Shown here: in pieces, positions 8,235-17,221 of the stretch
How the letters are laid out: every line of letters begins with the position of its first letter
Position numbering within the stretch: the first letter of the stretch is position 1
Assembly (NCBI GenBank): GCA_016783645.1
Contig: JADHWD010000006.1
Span: 1 to 32,322 of the forward strand
DNA length: 32,322 bases
From: a bacterium
Lineage (GTDB): Bacteria > Electryoneota > Tariuqbacteria > Tariuqbacterales > JADHWD01
Reading direction: 5' to 3'
Made by a program: the position numbers and the translations under genes
The notes under the pieces: generated by a model
The model's input: only the letters and a program-made list of their open reading frames with translations
Told to the model about the DNA's origin: nothing
Databases searched by the model: none

Positions 8235-8909
8235 ATGCATATACCCGATGGATTTTTAAGCGGCGGGATCAATGCCGCCGGCTTCGCAGTTTCAGCCGGA
8301 GTTATTAGTTTAGCTCTGGCGAAAGCTAAAAAGAAACTTGAGGACAGATATATCCCTTTAATCGGAGTGACCGCCGCCTTCATCTTCGCCGCCCAAATGG
8401 TCAATTTTCCTGTCGCCGGCGGCACCAGCGGTCATTTTCTCGGAGCCGCTTTAGCCGCAATGCTGTTAGGACCCTTGACCGGCTGTCTCATCATTTCCAT
8501 CGTCCTAATTGTCCAATGCCTCGGTTTCGCTGACGGAGGGATCACCGCTTTAGGGACTAATATTTTCAATATGGGTGTGATAGGCTGTTTCAGCGGATAT
8601 TATATTTTCACCGGATTGCGGAAACTGCTCCCCAAAAATCCCGCAGTGAATATAACAGCTGTTTCTATTTCCGCCTGGATGTCGGTTGTCTTGGCTTCCG
8701 TTTTCTGTTCTTTGGAATTAGCGTTTTCCGGCATCACTCCTCTTAAACTTGTGCTCCCCGCTATGGCGGGAATTCATGCGATTATTGGGGTGGGAGAAGC
8801 GTTCATCACCGCAGCGGTAGTGTCTTTAGTGATGAAATACCGCCCCGATGTGATGGATTTCAATAGATCCTATTCCAATACCGGACTAATCAGCGGAGTT
8901 AAATTATGA
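8235..8909 (+). CDS. cbiM: Energy-coupling factor cobalt transporter S component CbiM
   Basis: N-terminal MHIPDGFLSGGINAAGFAVSAGVI signature; FAAQMVNFPVAGGTSGHFLGAALAAMLLGP. Confidence 0.96.
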   Translation: MHIPDGFLSGGINAAGFAVSAGVISLALAKAKKKLEDRYIPLIGVTAAFIFAAQMVNFPVAGGTSGHFLGAALAAMLLGPLTGCLIISIVLIVQCLGFADGGITALGTNIFNMGVIGCFSGYYIFTGLRKLLPKNPAVNITAVSISAWMSVVLASVFCSLELAFSGITPLKLVLPAMAGIHAIIGVGEAFITAAVVSLVMKYRPDVMDFNRSYSNTGLISGVKL

Positions 8910-9208
8910 AATACAAATATTTCATAGCGGCAGGGCTTATCCTCGCCCTGCTGACAGCCTTTCTCTTATCCCAGTTCGCTTCCCAGCATCCTGACGGACT
9001 GGAGAAGACCGCCGAAGACCTGGGTTTCCTGAATGAAGCCGATGGAGCTGAAGTATGGCAGAATTCTCCCGCGCCGGATTATGTCTTTCCCGGTATTTCC
9101 AATGAGAAAATCGCTGTCGGCGCCGCCGGAATCGCCGGCACTCTACTCGTCTTTGGACTCGCCTTGCTTACCGGATATATCGCGCGAAAAAAGCAATGCG
9201 GATCCTGA
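8906..9208 (+). CDS. PDGLE-domain protein (CbiN-like position in cobalt ECF operon)
   Basis: HPDGLEKTAEDLGFL motif, two predicted TM segments, ATGA overlap with cbiM. Confidence 0.9.
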   Translation: MKYKYFIAAGLILALLTAFLLSQFASQHPDGLEKTAEDLGFLNEADGAEVWQNSPAPDYVFPGISNEKIAVGAAGIAGTLLVFGLALLTGYIARKKQCGS

Positions 9209-9215
9209 ATTTTAT

Positions 9216-9977
9216 ATGCACCACGATTTCATTGATAAATATTCCAATCTTGACAGCCCGGTTCATAGAATAGACAGCCGGGTGAAGATTGTATTTTTCT
9301 TTTCTTTGATACTTATCTGCGTCAGCACTCCGATTTATCACATCCGCGCATTTTTTTTATACTTCCTCATATTAATAGCTATTCTAACCATATCAAAAAT
9401 TCCAATCCTTCATGTCTTGAGAAAATCGCTGGTGATAATACCTTTCGTATTGATTATCGCTTTATTTATACCATTCACCGAAACAAGTGAGACCGTTTTT
9501 CGATTCAATGATAGTCCGGATTTAATGATGAACCGCTGGCTTCTATTCTGGAATGTGCTGGTCAAAGCTTTCATTTCCATCATAACATTAATATTATTGA
9601 ACTCCGTCACCCGCTTCGACGATACTCTGAAAAGCCTGAGCGCTTTCCGGTTTCCAATAGTGTTGATAAACATGTTGAGCTTCTTTTACCGTTATATCTT
9701 CGTGATAATCGATGAAGCTGAAAGGATGCAGAGGGCGCTGGTATCCAGACTTTTCCGAGGCCGGAGCTTAATTCATGCGAAAGTGATAGGCGATCTGCTG
9801 GCGATATTATTTCTGAGAAGCTACGAACGAGGCGAGCGGGTCTATCTGGCGATGTGCGCCAGGGGATGGGATGGACAATTGTTGATTGTTGATAAAAAAC
9901 CTCTGATATTGAAAGATTCAGCCGCGCTTATAATCGGTCTTGCCGCTTTGCTTCTGATAAGATTATGGAGCGTTTGA
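9216..9977 (+). CDS. cbiQ: Cobalt ECF transporter T component CbiQ
   Basis: MHHDFIDKYSNLDSPVHRIDSRVKIVFFF; MQRALVSRLFRGR and RSYERGERVYLAMCARGW coupling motifs; ATG at 9216 is preferred over the longer track ORF from 9033. Confidence 0.93.
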   Translation: MHHDFIDKYSNLDSPVHRIDSRVKIVFFFSLILICVSTPIYHIRAFFLYFLILIAILTISKIPILHVLRKSLVIIPFVLIIALFIPFTETSETVFRFNDSPDLMMNRWLLFWNVLVKAFISIITLILLNSVTRFDDTLKSLSAFRFPIVLINMLSFFYRYIFVIIDEAERMQRALVSRLFRGRSLIHAKVIGDLLAILFLRSYERGERVYLAMCARGWDGQLLIVDKKPLILKDSAALIIGLAALLLIRLWSV

Positions 9978-10682
9978 GTGATACCTGTAATACAAATAGA
10001 GCATCTATCTTACACTTATCCGGATGGAACGAAAGCGTTACATGACATCTCCCTCCGAATTGATTCCGGCGAGCGGGTCGGAATTATCGGAGCTAACGGC
10101 GCCGGAAAATCCACATTGATATTACATTTTAACGGTCTTTTACAGGGAGAAGGAAAGGTCATCATAGATGGAATCCCGCTTGAGAAAAAAACCCTGAAAA
10201 CAATCCGCCGGAAAATCGGGTTAGTGTTCCAAAATCCCGATGATCAGTTATTTTGTCCCTCTGTCTACGATGACATAGCATTTGCGCCCAGAAATATGGG
10301 ATTGAATGAATCGGAAGTGCGCGATATTGCGGAAGACTGCCTGAAGCGGGTGGGTCTGCTGGATAATTCCAAGCGCGGTTCATATCATTTAAGCTGGGGT
10401 GAAAAACGGCGGGCAAGTATCGCCGCTGTTTTAGCGATGCGGCCGGAAATATTGGTATTGGACGAACCCGTCAGCGGATTGGATCCAAGAGGAAAAAGGG
10501 AGATTGTTGAATTGCTTAAGTCTATCGGCGGAACTCAAGTGATGATCACCCACGATTTGGACAGGTTGAAGAGTATGGCGGACCGGGCGGTGGTGATGAA
10601 TAAAGGCCGAATCATAGCCGATGATGAGACTGCTAATATACTATCGAATCAAACACTGCTTTATAAAGCCGGTTTGATTTGA
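9978..10682 (+). CDS. cbiO: Cobalt ECF transporter ATPase CbiO, GTG start directly after the cbiQ stop
   Basis: Walker A GANGAGKST, Q-loop LVFQNPDDQLF, LSWGEKRRASIA signature, Walker B ILVLDEP. Confidence 0.95.
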   Translation: MIPVIQIEHLSYTYPDGTKALHDISLRIDSGERVGIIGANGAGKSTLILHFNGLLQGEGKVIIDGIPLEKKTLKTIRRKIGLVFQNPDDQLFCPSVYDDIAFAPRNMGLNESEVRDIAEDCLKRVGLLDNSKRGSYHLSWGEKRRASIAAVLAMRPEILVLDEPVSGLDPRGKREIVELLKSIGGTQVMITHDLDRLKSMADRAVVMNKGRIIADDETANILSNQTLLYKAGLI

Positions 10683-11031
10683 GTGAAGCTATGGGATTTA
10701 CAATATCTGGCGCCTCGATGTTTTGTCTGAGTAAATATTTAAATTCCATAAGAAGATTTTAACCCGTCATTCCGGCTTCTCTGGAATCGGTCGGAATGGA
10801 TGACAATGTTCCGATTCTGGATGCGTCCAATGCACAGCGGACTTGCCAAAATGATGGTGATAGTGATTTTTTATAAGAATTAAAATGTAACAAAAAATTA
10901 TAGACGATGAGTAACTTTTATATAGTTTTATCAGTCTTATAGTATGATGGGATAAATATTTATACCGCCGCGGCGAAATCCGCAGTACATTGGACAGTCA
11001 GAACGGATTTTTTATAATAGATGACATTAAT

Positions 11032-11073
11032 CTTTGTGTCCTCTGTGTATTCTTGGTGTTCTTTGAGGTTTCT
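11032..11073. repeat. Degenerate 7-bp array CTTTGTG TCCTCTG TGTATTC TTGGTGT TCTTTGA GGTTTCT
   Basis: Read directly; a second, inversely worded array (CCACAAA GTTCACG AAGGAGG CGCAAAG) follows at 11089-11116. Confidence 0.55.
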
Positions 11074-11190
11074 CTTTTTCAATTCTAACCACAAAGTTCA
11101 CGAAGGAGGCGCAAAGTTTACCAAGTTCTAATCTATTGGATGATACGCTATAAATAGGCGCAGTTCCAACACAACTAAAAGACAATTAAC

Positions 11191-11209
11191 AATGTCGTTT
11201 ATTATAACT
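11191..11209. repeat. 19-bp exact repeat AATGTCGTTTATTATAACT shared with 123-141
   Basis: Exact string match; 13-bp inverted partial copy TATAATAAACGAC at 2118-2130. Confidence 0.85.
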
Positions 11210-11237
11210 TGTGAACTTGTCAACCTGCAAACTTATT
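11206..11237. repeat. 8-bp array AACTTGTG AACTTGTC AACCTGCA AACTTATT
   Basis: Read directly; upstream of the tricorn-like gene. Confidence 0.65.
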
Positions 11238-11288
11238 TTCGCTGTAAATATATCTAATCAATATCAAGTATCAAAGAGAGAGATACTC

Positions 11289-13880
11289 ATGCACAGCCTG
11301 CGTATTTTTTTATTCTTCACATTTATCTTACTGATTACAGCGTTCCTTTACGCTGAAGATCAGGGATTTTTAAGATTCCCTGATGTCTATGGCGACAAGG
11401 TGGTGTTCACTTCGGAGGAGGATTTATGGATCGCTCCTTTGAACGGCGGTATAGCCCGCCGGCTGACCACTCATGACGGCGAGGAACGCTATGGTAAATT
11501 TTCGCCTGACGGCAAATGGATCGCCTTCGGCGCCCACTACGATGGCAACCAAGATATTTATATCATCCCGGTTGACGGCGGCGAACCGAAAAGGCTTACC
11601 TACCATCCCGCCTGGGATAATATAGTTGACTGGACTCCGGATGACAGGGTGATGTACCGCACTTACGCCTATTCCGGCGAACCTGTGTCACAAGTCTATA
11701 CTGTTTCCATAGACGGCGATTATCCGCAGTCTTTAGGCTTGGATAAAGCCACTTTAGTGACCTTTGAACCCAACGGCAGCCGGATAGCCTATCAGCAGAG
11801 ATTCCGCAATTACGCTACTTGGAAACATTACAAGGGCGGTATGAACGATGAAATCTGGGTGGCGGATTTGAACCGGGGAAAATACGGCAAAAAGCCGGTT
11901 TCCACTTACCTGGGGCATAGCTCATATCCTATGTGGATCGGCGATAGGATATATTTCCTCAGCGATTCCACCGGAAATAAGAATATCTGGTCGATGAATC
12001 CGGATGGTTCCGGCCAAAAACAGCATACTTTTCATAAGGACTATGACGCCCGCTGGCCCAGCTGCGGAGGAGATGTCATCGTATATCAGCTGGCGATGGA
12101 TATATGGAAGTATGACACTAAAACCGGTGATTATTCCAAGATTGATATTCAACTTCCCTCGGAAAGGTTACCCGCTCGAAACCATCTGATTAATCCCGGT
12201 GAGTATATCAACTGGTTCGATTTGAATAAAGACGGCAGCTGGATGGTGATAGCCGCGCGGGGGCAGTTATTCAATGTGCCCACCAAGAGCCGCCAGCCTT
12301 TAATCAGAAGATTAACCGAAAATTTCCAGAGCCGGGCGAAATATCCCTTCTTCCTGGATAATAAAGTAATCACTATTACCGACGCTTCCGGCGAGGACGA
12401 ATTCTTCCAATATGACCCGTTCCTTAAAAGCGCCAGTAAACAGCTGACTGACGGTAATAATATCTGGCTGTATCACGCGCTGCCTTCACCTGACGGAAAA
12501 TGGATCGCTTACAGCGACGGCGATTTTACCTTGTGGATAATGGATACCGAAAAATGGAAATCACGCAAGGTTAAAACTTCCGATGTCTGGGAAATCCGGG
12601 ATTTCGCCTGGTCGCCCGACAGCCGCTATCTCGCCTATTCCGATTATGAAAACACCGTGGTAGGTGTAATTCATATCTATGAAGTGGATCCCCAAAAGGA
12701 TCGAATCGTCACTAATCACATGTACAGCTGTTATTTCCCGACCTGGGATACTGAAGGTAAATATCTCTATTTCGTTTCCGAGAGTAACTTCAACCCCATG
12801 AGAAACATCTATCATTCGCAGTTTATATATTACAATCCTGACAACCTTTATATGTATGTCCTCGCTGCGGACGGTAAAACTCCTTTCGCCCCCGATAGTT
12901 CTTTACTGGGAATGGCCGAGGAAAAGAAGGAAGAGGATAAAGACAAAAAGGATAAAAAGGACAAAAAAGACAAGGAGGATGAAGAGGAAAAAGAAGAGAA
13001 AGAAGAGGAGAAAATTGAAGTCAAGATCGACTGGGAAGGTCTGCAGAACCGCATGATCAGAATCCCCGCTCCTTCAGGATACATTGGCAGTCTACAGGCG
13101 GCGGAAGGGATGCTGTATTACTTGTCGCGGGATAATAAAGGGATGCAGCCCGATGACGATGAAAGAGGACAGCTTAACCTCAACCTTTATAAATTCGATG
13201 ACCGTGAACATTATCAAGTGATGAGTGGTATCGACGGATTCGATATTTCAGATGACGCCAAGGTTGTGGTAGTCCTGCAGGGTTCAAGTTTCATCAGAAT
13301 GGATGCAGGCACAACGGAACCGCCGAAGGGCGAAGATGATGATGATCCGCATGTGAAACTTGCAGGCTGGAGTGTAGAACTGAATCCCCGGGATGAATGG
13401 AAGCAGATGCTCGGGGAAGCCTGGCGCATTCAAAGGGATTTCTTCTATGTGTCCAATATGCACGGTATCGACTGGCCGCAAGTTTTGAAACATTATGAAC
13501 CGTTGATCGACCGCATATCCAGCCGTTCGGAGATGAACGATTTAATCGGCGAAATGATAGCTGAGTTGAATGTGGGGCACGCATATATTTTCGGAGGAGA
13601 TATAGAATATCCTAAAACAATTAGTATAGGACTGCTCGGCGCGGATATCAGCCGGGATAAATCCGGTTATTTCAAGATCGACAAAATTATCGCCCCGGAT
13701 ATGACCGACAGCGATTGGGTATCGCCGCTTGCTTCACCCGATGCCGGCGCCAAAGCCGGTGATTATATCACCGCCATCGATGGAGTTCCCACAAATACCG
13801 TTAAAAACTATCTGGAATTAATGCAGAACAAAGCCGGTCAACAGGTGATTTTAACTTTGAATAGCAAACCTTCAAGTTAA
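11289..13880 (+). CDS. Tricorn-like S41 protease, N-terminal part (signal peptide, beta-propeller WD40/TolB-like region, K/E-rich linker, PDZ), ends at in-frame TAA
   Basis: MHSLRIFLFFTFILLITAFLYA signal peptide; SPDGKWIAF, SPDSRYLAY propeller repeats; GHAYIFGGD; PDZ-like AGAKAGDYITAIDGVPTNTVKNYLELMQNKAG. ATG at 11289 chosen over the TTG at 11211. Confidence 0.88.
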   Translation: MHSLRIFLFFTFILLITAFLYAEDQGFLRFPDVYGDKVVFTSEEDLWIAPLNGGIARRLTTHDGEERYGKFSPDGKWIAFGAHYDGNQDIYIIPVDGGEPKRLTYHPAWDNIVDWTPDDRVMYRTYAYSGEPVSQVYTVSIDGDYPQSLGLDKATLVTFEPNGSRIAYQQRFRNYATWKHYKGGMNDEIWVADLNRGKYGKKPVSTYLGHSSYPMWIGDRIYFLSDSTGNKNIWSMNPDGSGQKQHTFHKDYDARWPSCGGDVIVYQLAMDIWKYDTKTGDYSKIDIQLPSERLPARNHLINPGEYINWFDLNKDGSWMVIAARGQLFNVPTKSRQPLIRRLTENFQSRAKYPFFLDNKVITITDASGEDEFFQYDPFLKSASKQLTDGNNIWLYHALPSPDGKWIAYSDGDFTLWIMDTEKWKSRKVKTSDVWEIRDFAWSPDSRYLAYSDYENTVVGVIHIYEVDPQKDRIVTNHMYSCYFPTWDTEGKYLYFVSESNFNPMRNIYHSQFIYYNPDNLYMYVLAADGKTPFAPDSSLLGMAEEKKEEDKDKKDKKDKKDKEDEEEKEEKEEEKIEVKIDWEGLQNRMIRIPAPSGYIGSLQAAEGMLYYLSRDNKGMQPDDDERGQLNLNLYKFDDREHYQVMSGIDGFDISDDAKVVVVLQGSSFIRMDAGTTEPPKGEDDDDPHVKLAGWSVELNPRDEWKQMLGEAWRIQRDFFYVSNMHGIDWPQVLKHYEPLIDRISSRSEMNDLIGEMIAELNVGHAYIFGGDIEYPKTISIGLLGADISRDKSGYFKIDKIIAPDMTDSDWVSPLASPDAGAKAGDYITAIDGVPTNTVKNYLELMQNKAGQQVILTLNSKPSS

Positions 13881-14615
13881 GGCGCCCGCGATGTGCTGGT
13901 GGAAACTGTATCCGATGAATATGAGATGCGTTATCAGGATTGGGTGAAGAGCCGCCGCGATTATGTGGCGAAGGCTTCGGACGGTAAGATCGGCTATGTC
14001 CATCTGTCGGATATGATGATCAACGGTCTGCAGGAATTCGGCCGGCAGTATTATCCGCAGGCTGATAAACATGCGATGATACTCGATGTCAGATATAACG
14101 GCGGTGGAAATGTCGCCACCATGCTGTTATCCGAATTGAACCGTAAAGTATGGAGCACTCAAAGAGCTCGCAGAGGCGCGCCGCGGGTCAGACCTTTCTC
14201 CGCTTTTTACGGTCATTACGCCATCATCTGCAACGGCGAAACCGGTTCCGACGGCGAAACTTTCACCCAAGGCGCTAAAATGATCGAATTAGGCCCCGTC
14301 TTCGGCACCCGCACCTGGGGAGGATGGGTTGGCATTAGGAGCGACAAGTCCTTGAATGACAAGGCATGGTTCACCGTCCCGGAATTCACCGGTTACGGAC
14401 TGACCGGCGATGAGAAGGGTAAGTGGCTGATTGAAGGTCCCGGAGTTTATCCCGATTACGAAGTGATAAACGATCCCGGTTCGGTGCTGTCCGGCAAAGA
14501 TCCTCAGCTCGACGCCGCTATCAACTATTTGAAGAAGAAAATGAAGGAAGAGCCGATGGAAATTCCCAAAGACCCGCCGGCTCCGGCTAAGGAAGTGAAT
14601 TTTCCCAAGAAGTAG
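13881..14615 (+). pseudogene. Tricorn-like S41 protease, C-terminal catalytic part, same frame directly after the TAA at 13878-13880
   Basis: GARDVLVETVSDEYEMRYQDWV...GYVHLSDMM...AMILDVRYNGGGN...NGETGSDGETFTQGAKMIELGPVFGTRTWGGWVG (catalytic Ser region); no own start or RBS seen at the junction. Confidence 0.75.
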
Positions 14616-14716
14616 GGGCGAAGCATTTTTACTTAACAATATAAATATGGTAGTGTCCCAATATCGTTGTTTTACATCGTAAATTCGATTTTTTGCTGAT
14701 TAGAAAATCAGAAAAT

Positions 14717-14775
14717 GGTAGGTCGGGGGCTTGTCCCCCGACAAATTGTGCGGGGGGATAAATCCCCCGCCTACC
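14717..14775. repeat. Double hairpin GGTAGGT-CGGGGGCTTGTCCCCCG-ACAAATTGTG-CGGGGGGATAAATCCCCCG-CCTACC
   Basis: Read directly; outer GGTAGG/CCTACC also pair. Confidence 0.8.
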
Positions 14776-15102
14776 CTGACAATTATATAAGGAAACCACC
14801 ATTATTATAGGTCTATTTCTATATTTATCAAAATAATGAAAAATATAAAAATATCTGATTGGTACGATGCGAATACCTTCTGATCAATGTTAATCGAACA
14901 CTGGTATAGATTCCGAAAAAAATGATACAAAAAGTTGATATTTTCATCATCTTGAACTAATTTCATAGGTATTAAACTATAATTGTTGAAAATACTAATA
15001 TCTGTCATCACAAATCCGCTTTTCAACGGATTATCCGCATCGGTAGGTATTGTGCTTTTCCGTGTGAACTGAATATGACAATTTTGATCATCGAAATATC
15101 TG

Positions 15103-17151
15103 ATGAATAGTTTTAAGATTATTATTCTTCTGTCGATAATAATTATTTTATCATCGCCCCTCCATCCAGTGAGTTTGTGCTGCGAAGCCTCAACTTCAGA
15201 CAACGCTGAATTTATCGAGGAAACCGACGAAATTCACTGTTTAAGCCATGTGGGAGATTGGCCGGGTCCGGTGTTATTCGCAGGTGACGCCGGCGATACT
15301 TTCTTCGTAGTGTTTGAAATTCCGGTTTCCTGTTCGGTGAAATATATTGAAACTATGTGGGACACTCCCGGCAGTGTCACCGCTTTCGCCGCCGAATATA
15401 ATCCCGCCTGTTCAACGATATTTTTCAACGGATATGCGCCTCCGCGCAATTACGGCGCGCCCTGTCCCATCGGTGATTTGATCACTGTTCCTTCACCGAT
15501 TTATATAATCGAAACCGGGGGGTGGGTAACACTGCCTCTGCCGCAGGATTTCCTTGTGGGAATTTCCGGCGGTCTTCAGCCGGTCATGTTCGGAATCGCA
15601 TTAGCGAAAAACTCTTCAAGCGCCAAACCTCTGGCTGAATCCGTGACCAGTACCGGTTACACTTATACTTGGTTCGGAGGCCTTTGGTGCAGTAATCCCT
15701 GGGGAGCTTACAGCGCCAACTTCGCCGTCTCCATAGTTGAATTGCAGATGCGGTTGTGGGTGACATATCCCTGGGGGATGCCAATCATCGCGGAAAATAT
15801 CAAACAACAGCCGGATACTTATGATACAAATGGGCCGTTTCATATTACCTGTACTCTAACCGATGACGGCGCTGGATTCACTCCCCAGGACTTCGCCGAA
15901 CTGGTATATGAAGTGAACCATACCAATCAACAGCGGATTCAACTTGCCGATGAAAGCGGCGGGATATACGGTGCGGATATTGTCATTAACGGCAGTATCG
16001 ATGACGACATCGTCTATTGGATTCACACCATCGATGAGACCGGATTGGAATATGAATCCGCCGCAAAATCCTTCACCATTTTATCCCCGGAAAATCCTTT
16101 CACCGATGTTTTATTAGTGTTCGATAATTTGGGAGCCGAAAGGGAGTATCCTTATATTAGTTTTCTCGAAGAGAACGATTATGTCCCGGAAATCTGGGAT
16201 GCGGATGAACATAAAGGGATCGACGCTTCGGTGATTTTAAATGGATGGAATACGATGATTGTAATTGGGGATGGGAGCGGTCTGATTCCGGCTTATAGCG
16301 GGGGAGATTCGCCTTTCGCGCAGTTTCTCGATATCGGCGGCGCACTATTGTATATCGATCAAGATTATTTCGCCGGTAATAATCTGCCCCAGTTCGGCGG
16401 TTTCAATCCCGGAGATTTCGCCCATGATTATCTGGGAATATCCGGTTTCGCCAATGACCCCTGGTATCCAAATCTACCGCCGGATACGGTCTATTATGGT
16501 GTTACCAACAATCCCGTTTCCGGGTCATTCGCGCTCTCTCCATACGCTTTATACTGCCTGCAGAATGGAATGGAACAGGATGAAATCAAACCCGATTGTT
16601 TCACACCCGGAAACGGAACCGCCTGCTTCCAAGGCGGTTATTATGGAAGTTATCAAGGCATCTTATATGATAACGGATTTAAAACCGTATATTTAGCTTT
16701 CCCGGCGGAAGCGGGATGCGAAATCGATGTTAATCCCCTCTCTTACACTTACGGAATGTGGCTGCCGACTATGCAATTCGATACATTATTATCGAATATA
16801 TCAGCATGTTTCAATGTATTAGAAGTGGATAAAACAGTCAATGCTATGATTCACGTAGAATATGCCCTTCATCAGAACTACCCCAATCCCTTCAATCCGA
16901 CCACTACAATCAAATATGAACTGCCAGAGATGTCGGAAATAAAGCTGACTATTTATAACATTCAAGGGCAGGAAGTACTTGTTTTGCAGGAGGGTTTGAA
17001 GCAGGCGGGATATCACAAAATTGTATGGAACGGGATTTCCGCCGACGGTGTCCCTGTAACCAGCGGATTATACTTCTGTAAATTCACCGCCAAGGGACAA
17101 ATCAGCGGGAAGAATTACAACCGTATAAGTAAAATGCTTTTGATAAAGTAA
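15103..17151 (+). CDS. Secreted protein with Por/T9SS-type C-terminal sorting domain
   Basis: N-terminal hydrophobic signal; C-terminus NYPNPFNPTTTIKYELPEMSEIKLTIYNIQGQEVLVLQEGLKQAGYHKIVWNG...SGLYFCKFTAKG. Confidence 0.85.
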   Translation: MNSFKIIILLSIIIILSSPLHPVSLCCEASTSDNAEFIEETDEIHCLSHVGDWPGPVLFAGDAGDTFFVVFEIPVSCSVKYIETMWDTPGSVTAFAAEYNPACSTIFFNGYAPPRNYGAPCPIGDLITVPSPIYIIETGGWVTLPLPQDFLVGISGGLQPVMFGIALAKNSSSAKPLAESVTSTGYTYTWFGGLWCSNPWGAYSANFAVSIVELQMRLWVTYPWGMPIIAENIKQQPDTYDTNGPFHITCTLTDDGAGFTPQDFAELVYEVNHTNQQRIQLADESGGIYGADIVINGSIDDDIVYWIHTIDETGLEYESAAKSFTILSPENPFTDVLLVFDNLGAEREYPYISFLEENDYVPEIWDADEHKGIDASVILNGWNTMIVIGDGSGLIPAYSGGDSPFAQFLDIGGALLYIDQDYFAGNNLPQFGGFNPGDFAHDYLGISGFANDPWYPNLPPDTVYYGVTNNPVSGSFALSPYALYCLQNGMEQDEIKPDCFTPGNGTACFQGGYYGSYQGILYDNGFKTVYLAFPAEAGCEIDVNPLSYTYGMWLPTMQFDTLLSNISACFNVLEVDKTVNAMIHVEYALHQNYPNPFNPTTTIKYELPEMSEIKLTIYNIQGQEVLVLQEGLKQAGYHKIVWNGISADGVPVTSGLYFCKFTAKGQISGKNYNRISKMLLIK

Positions 17152-17164
17152 GCTAAAAAGTAAA

Positions 17165-17194
17165 GGGCGGGATATATTCCCGCCCTTATTTTAT
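17165..17194 (+). terminator. Candidate Rho-independent terminator GGGCGGGA-TATAT-TCCCGCCC then TTATTTTATT
   Basis: 8-bp GC-rich perfect stem plus T-rich tail 13 bp after the stop at 17151. Confidence 0.65.
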
Positions 17195-17221
17195 TAACAG
17201 CGAAATTGGGTGATTTGAATT

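Noticed and set aside
7780-8235. Cobalamin riboswitch upstream of cbiM
   Set aside because: Looked for B12-box-like and conserved core sequence; only palindromes and tandem words seen.
11211-11288. N-terminal extension of the tricorn-like ORF from TTG
   Set aside because: Covers the 8-bp array and precedes a good signal peptide starting at ATG 11289.
12856-13056. K/R-rich + strand ORF inside the tricorn-like gene
   Set aside because: Frame-shifted reading of the K/E-rich linker; shadow ORF.
13878-13880. Stop-codon reassignment of TAA
   Set aside because: Other well supported genes in the window end at TAA, so a local mutation or readthrough is more likely.
14805-15203. 132-aa minus-strand ORF in an AT-rich gap
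   Set aside because: No recognisable family, overlaps the signal peptide of the 15103 CDS; possibly decayed DNA but not supportable.
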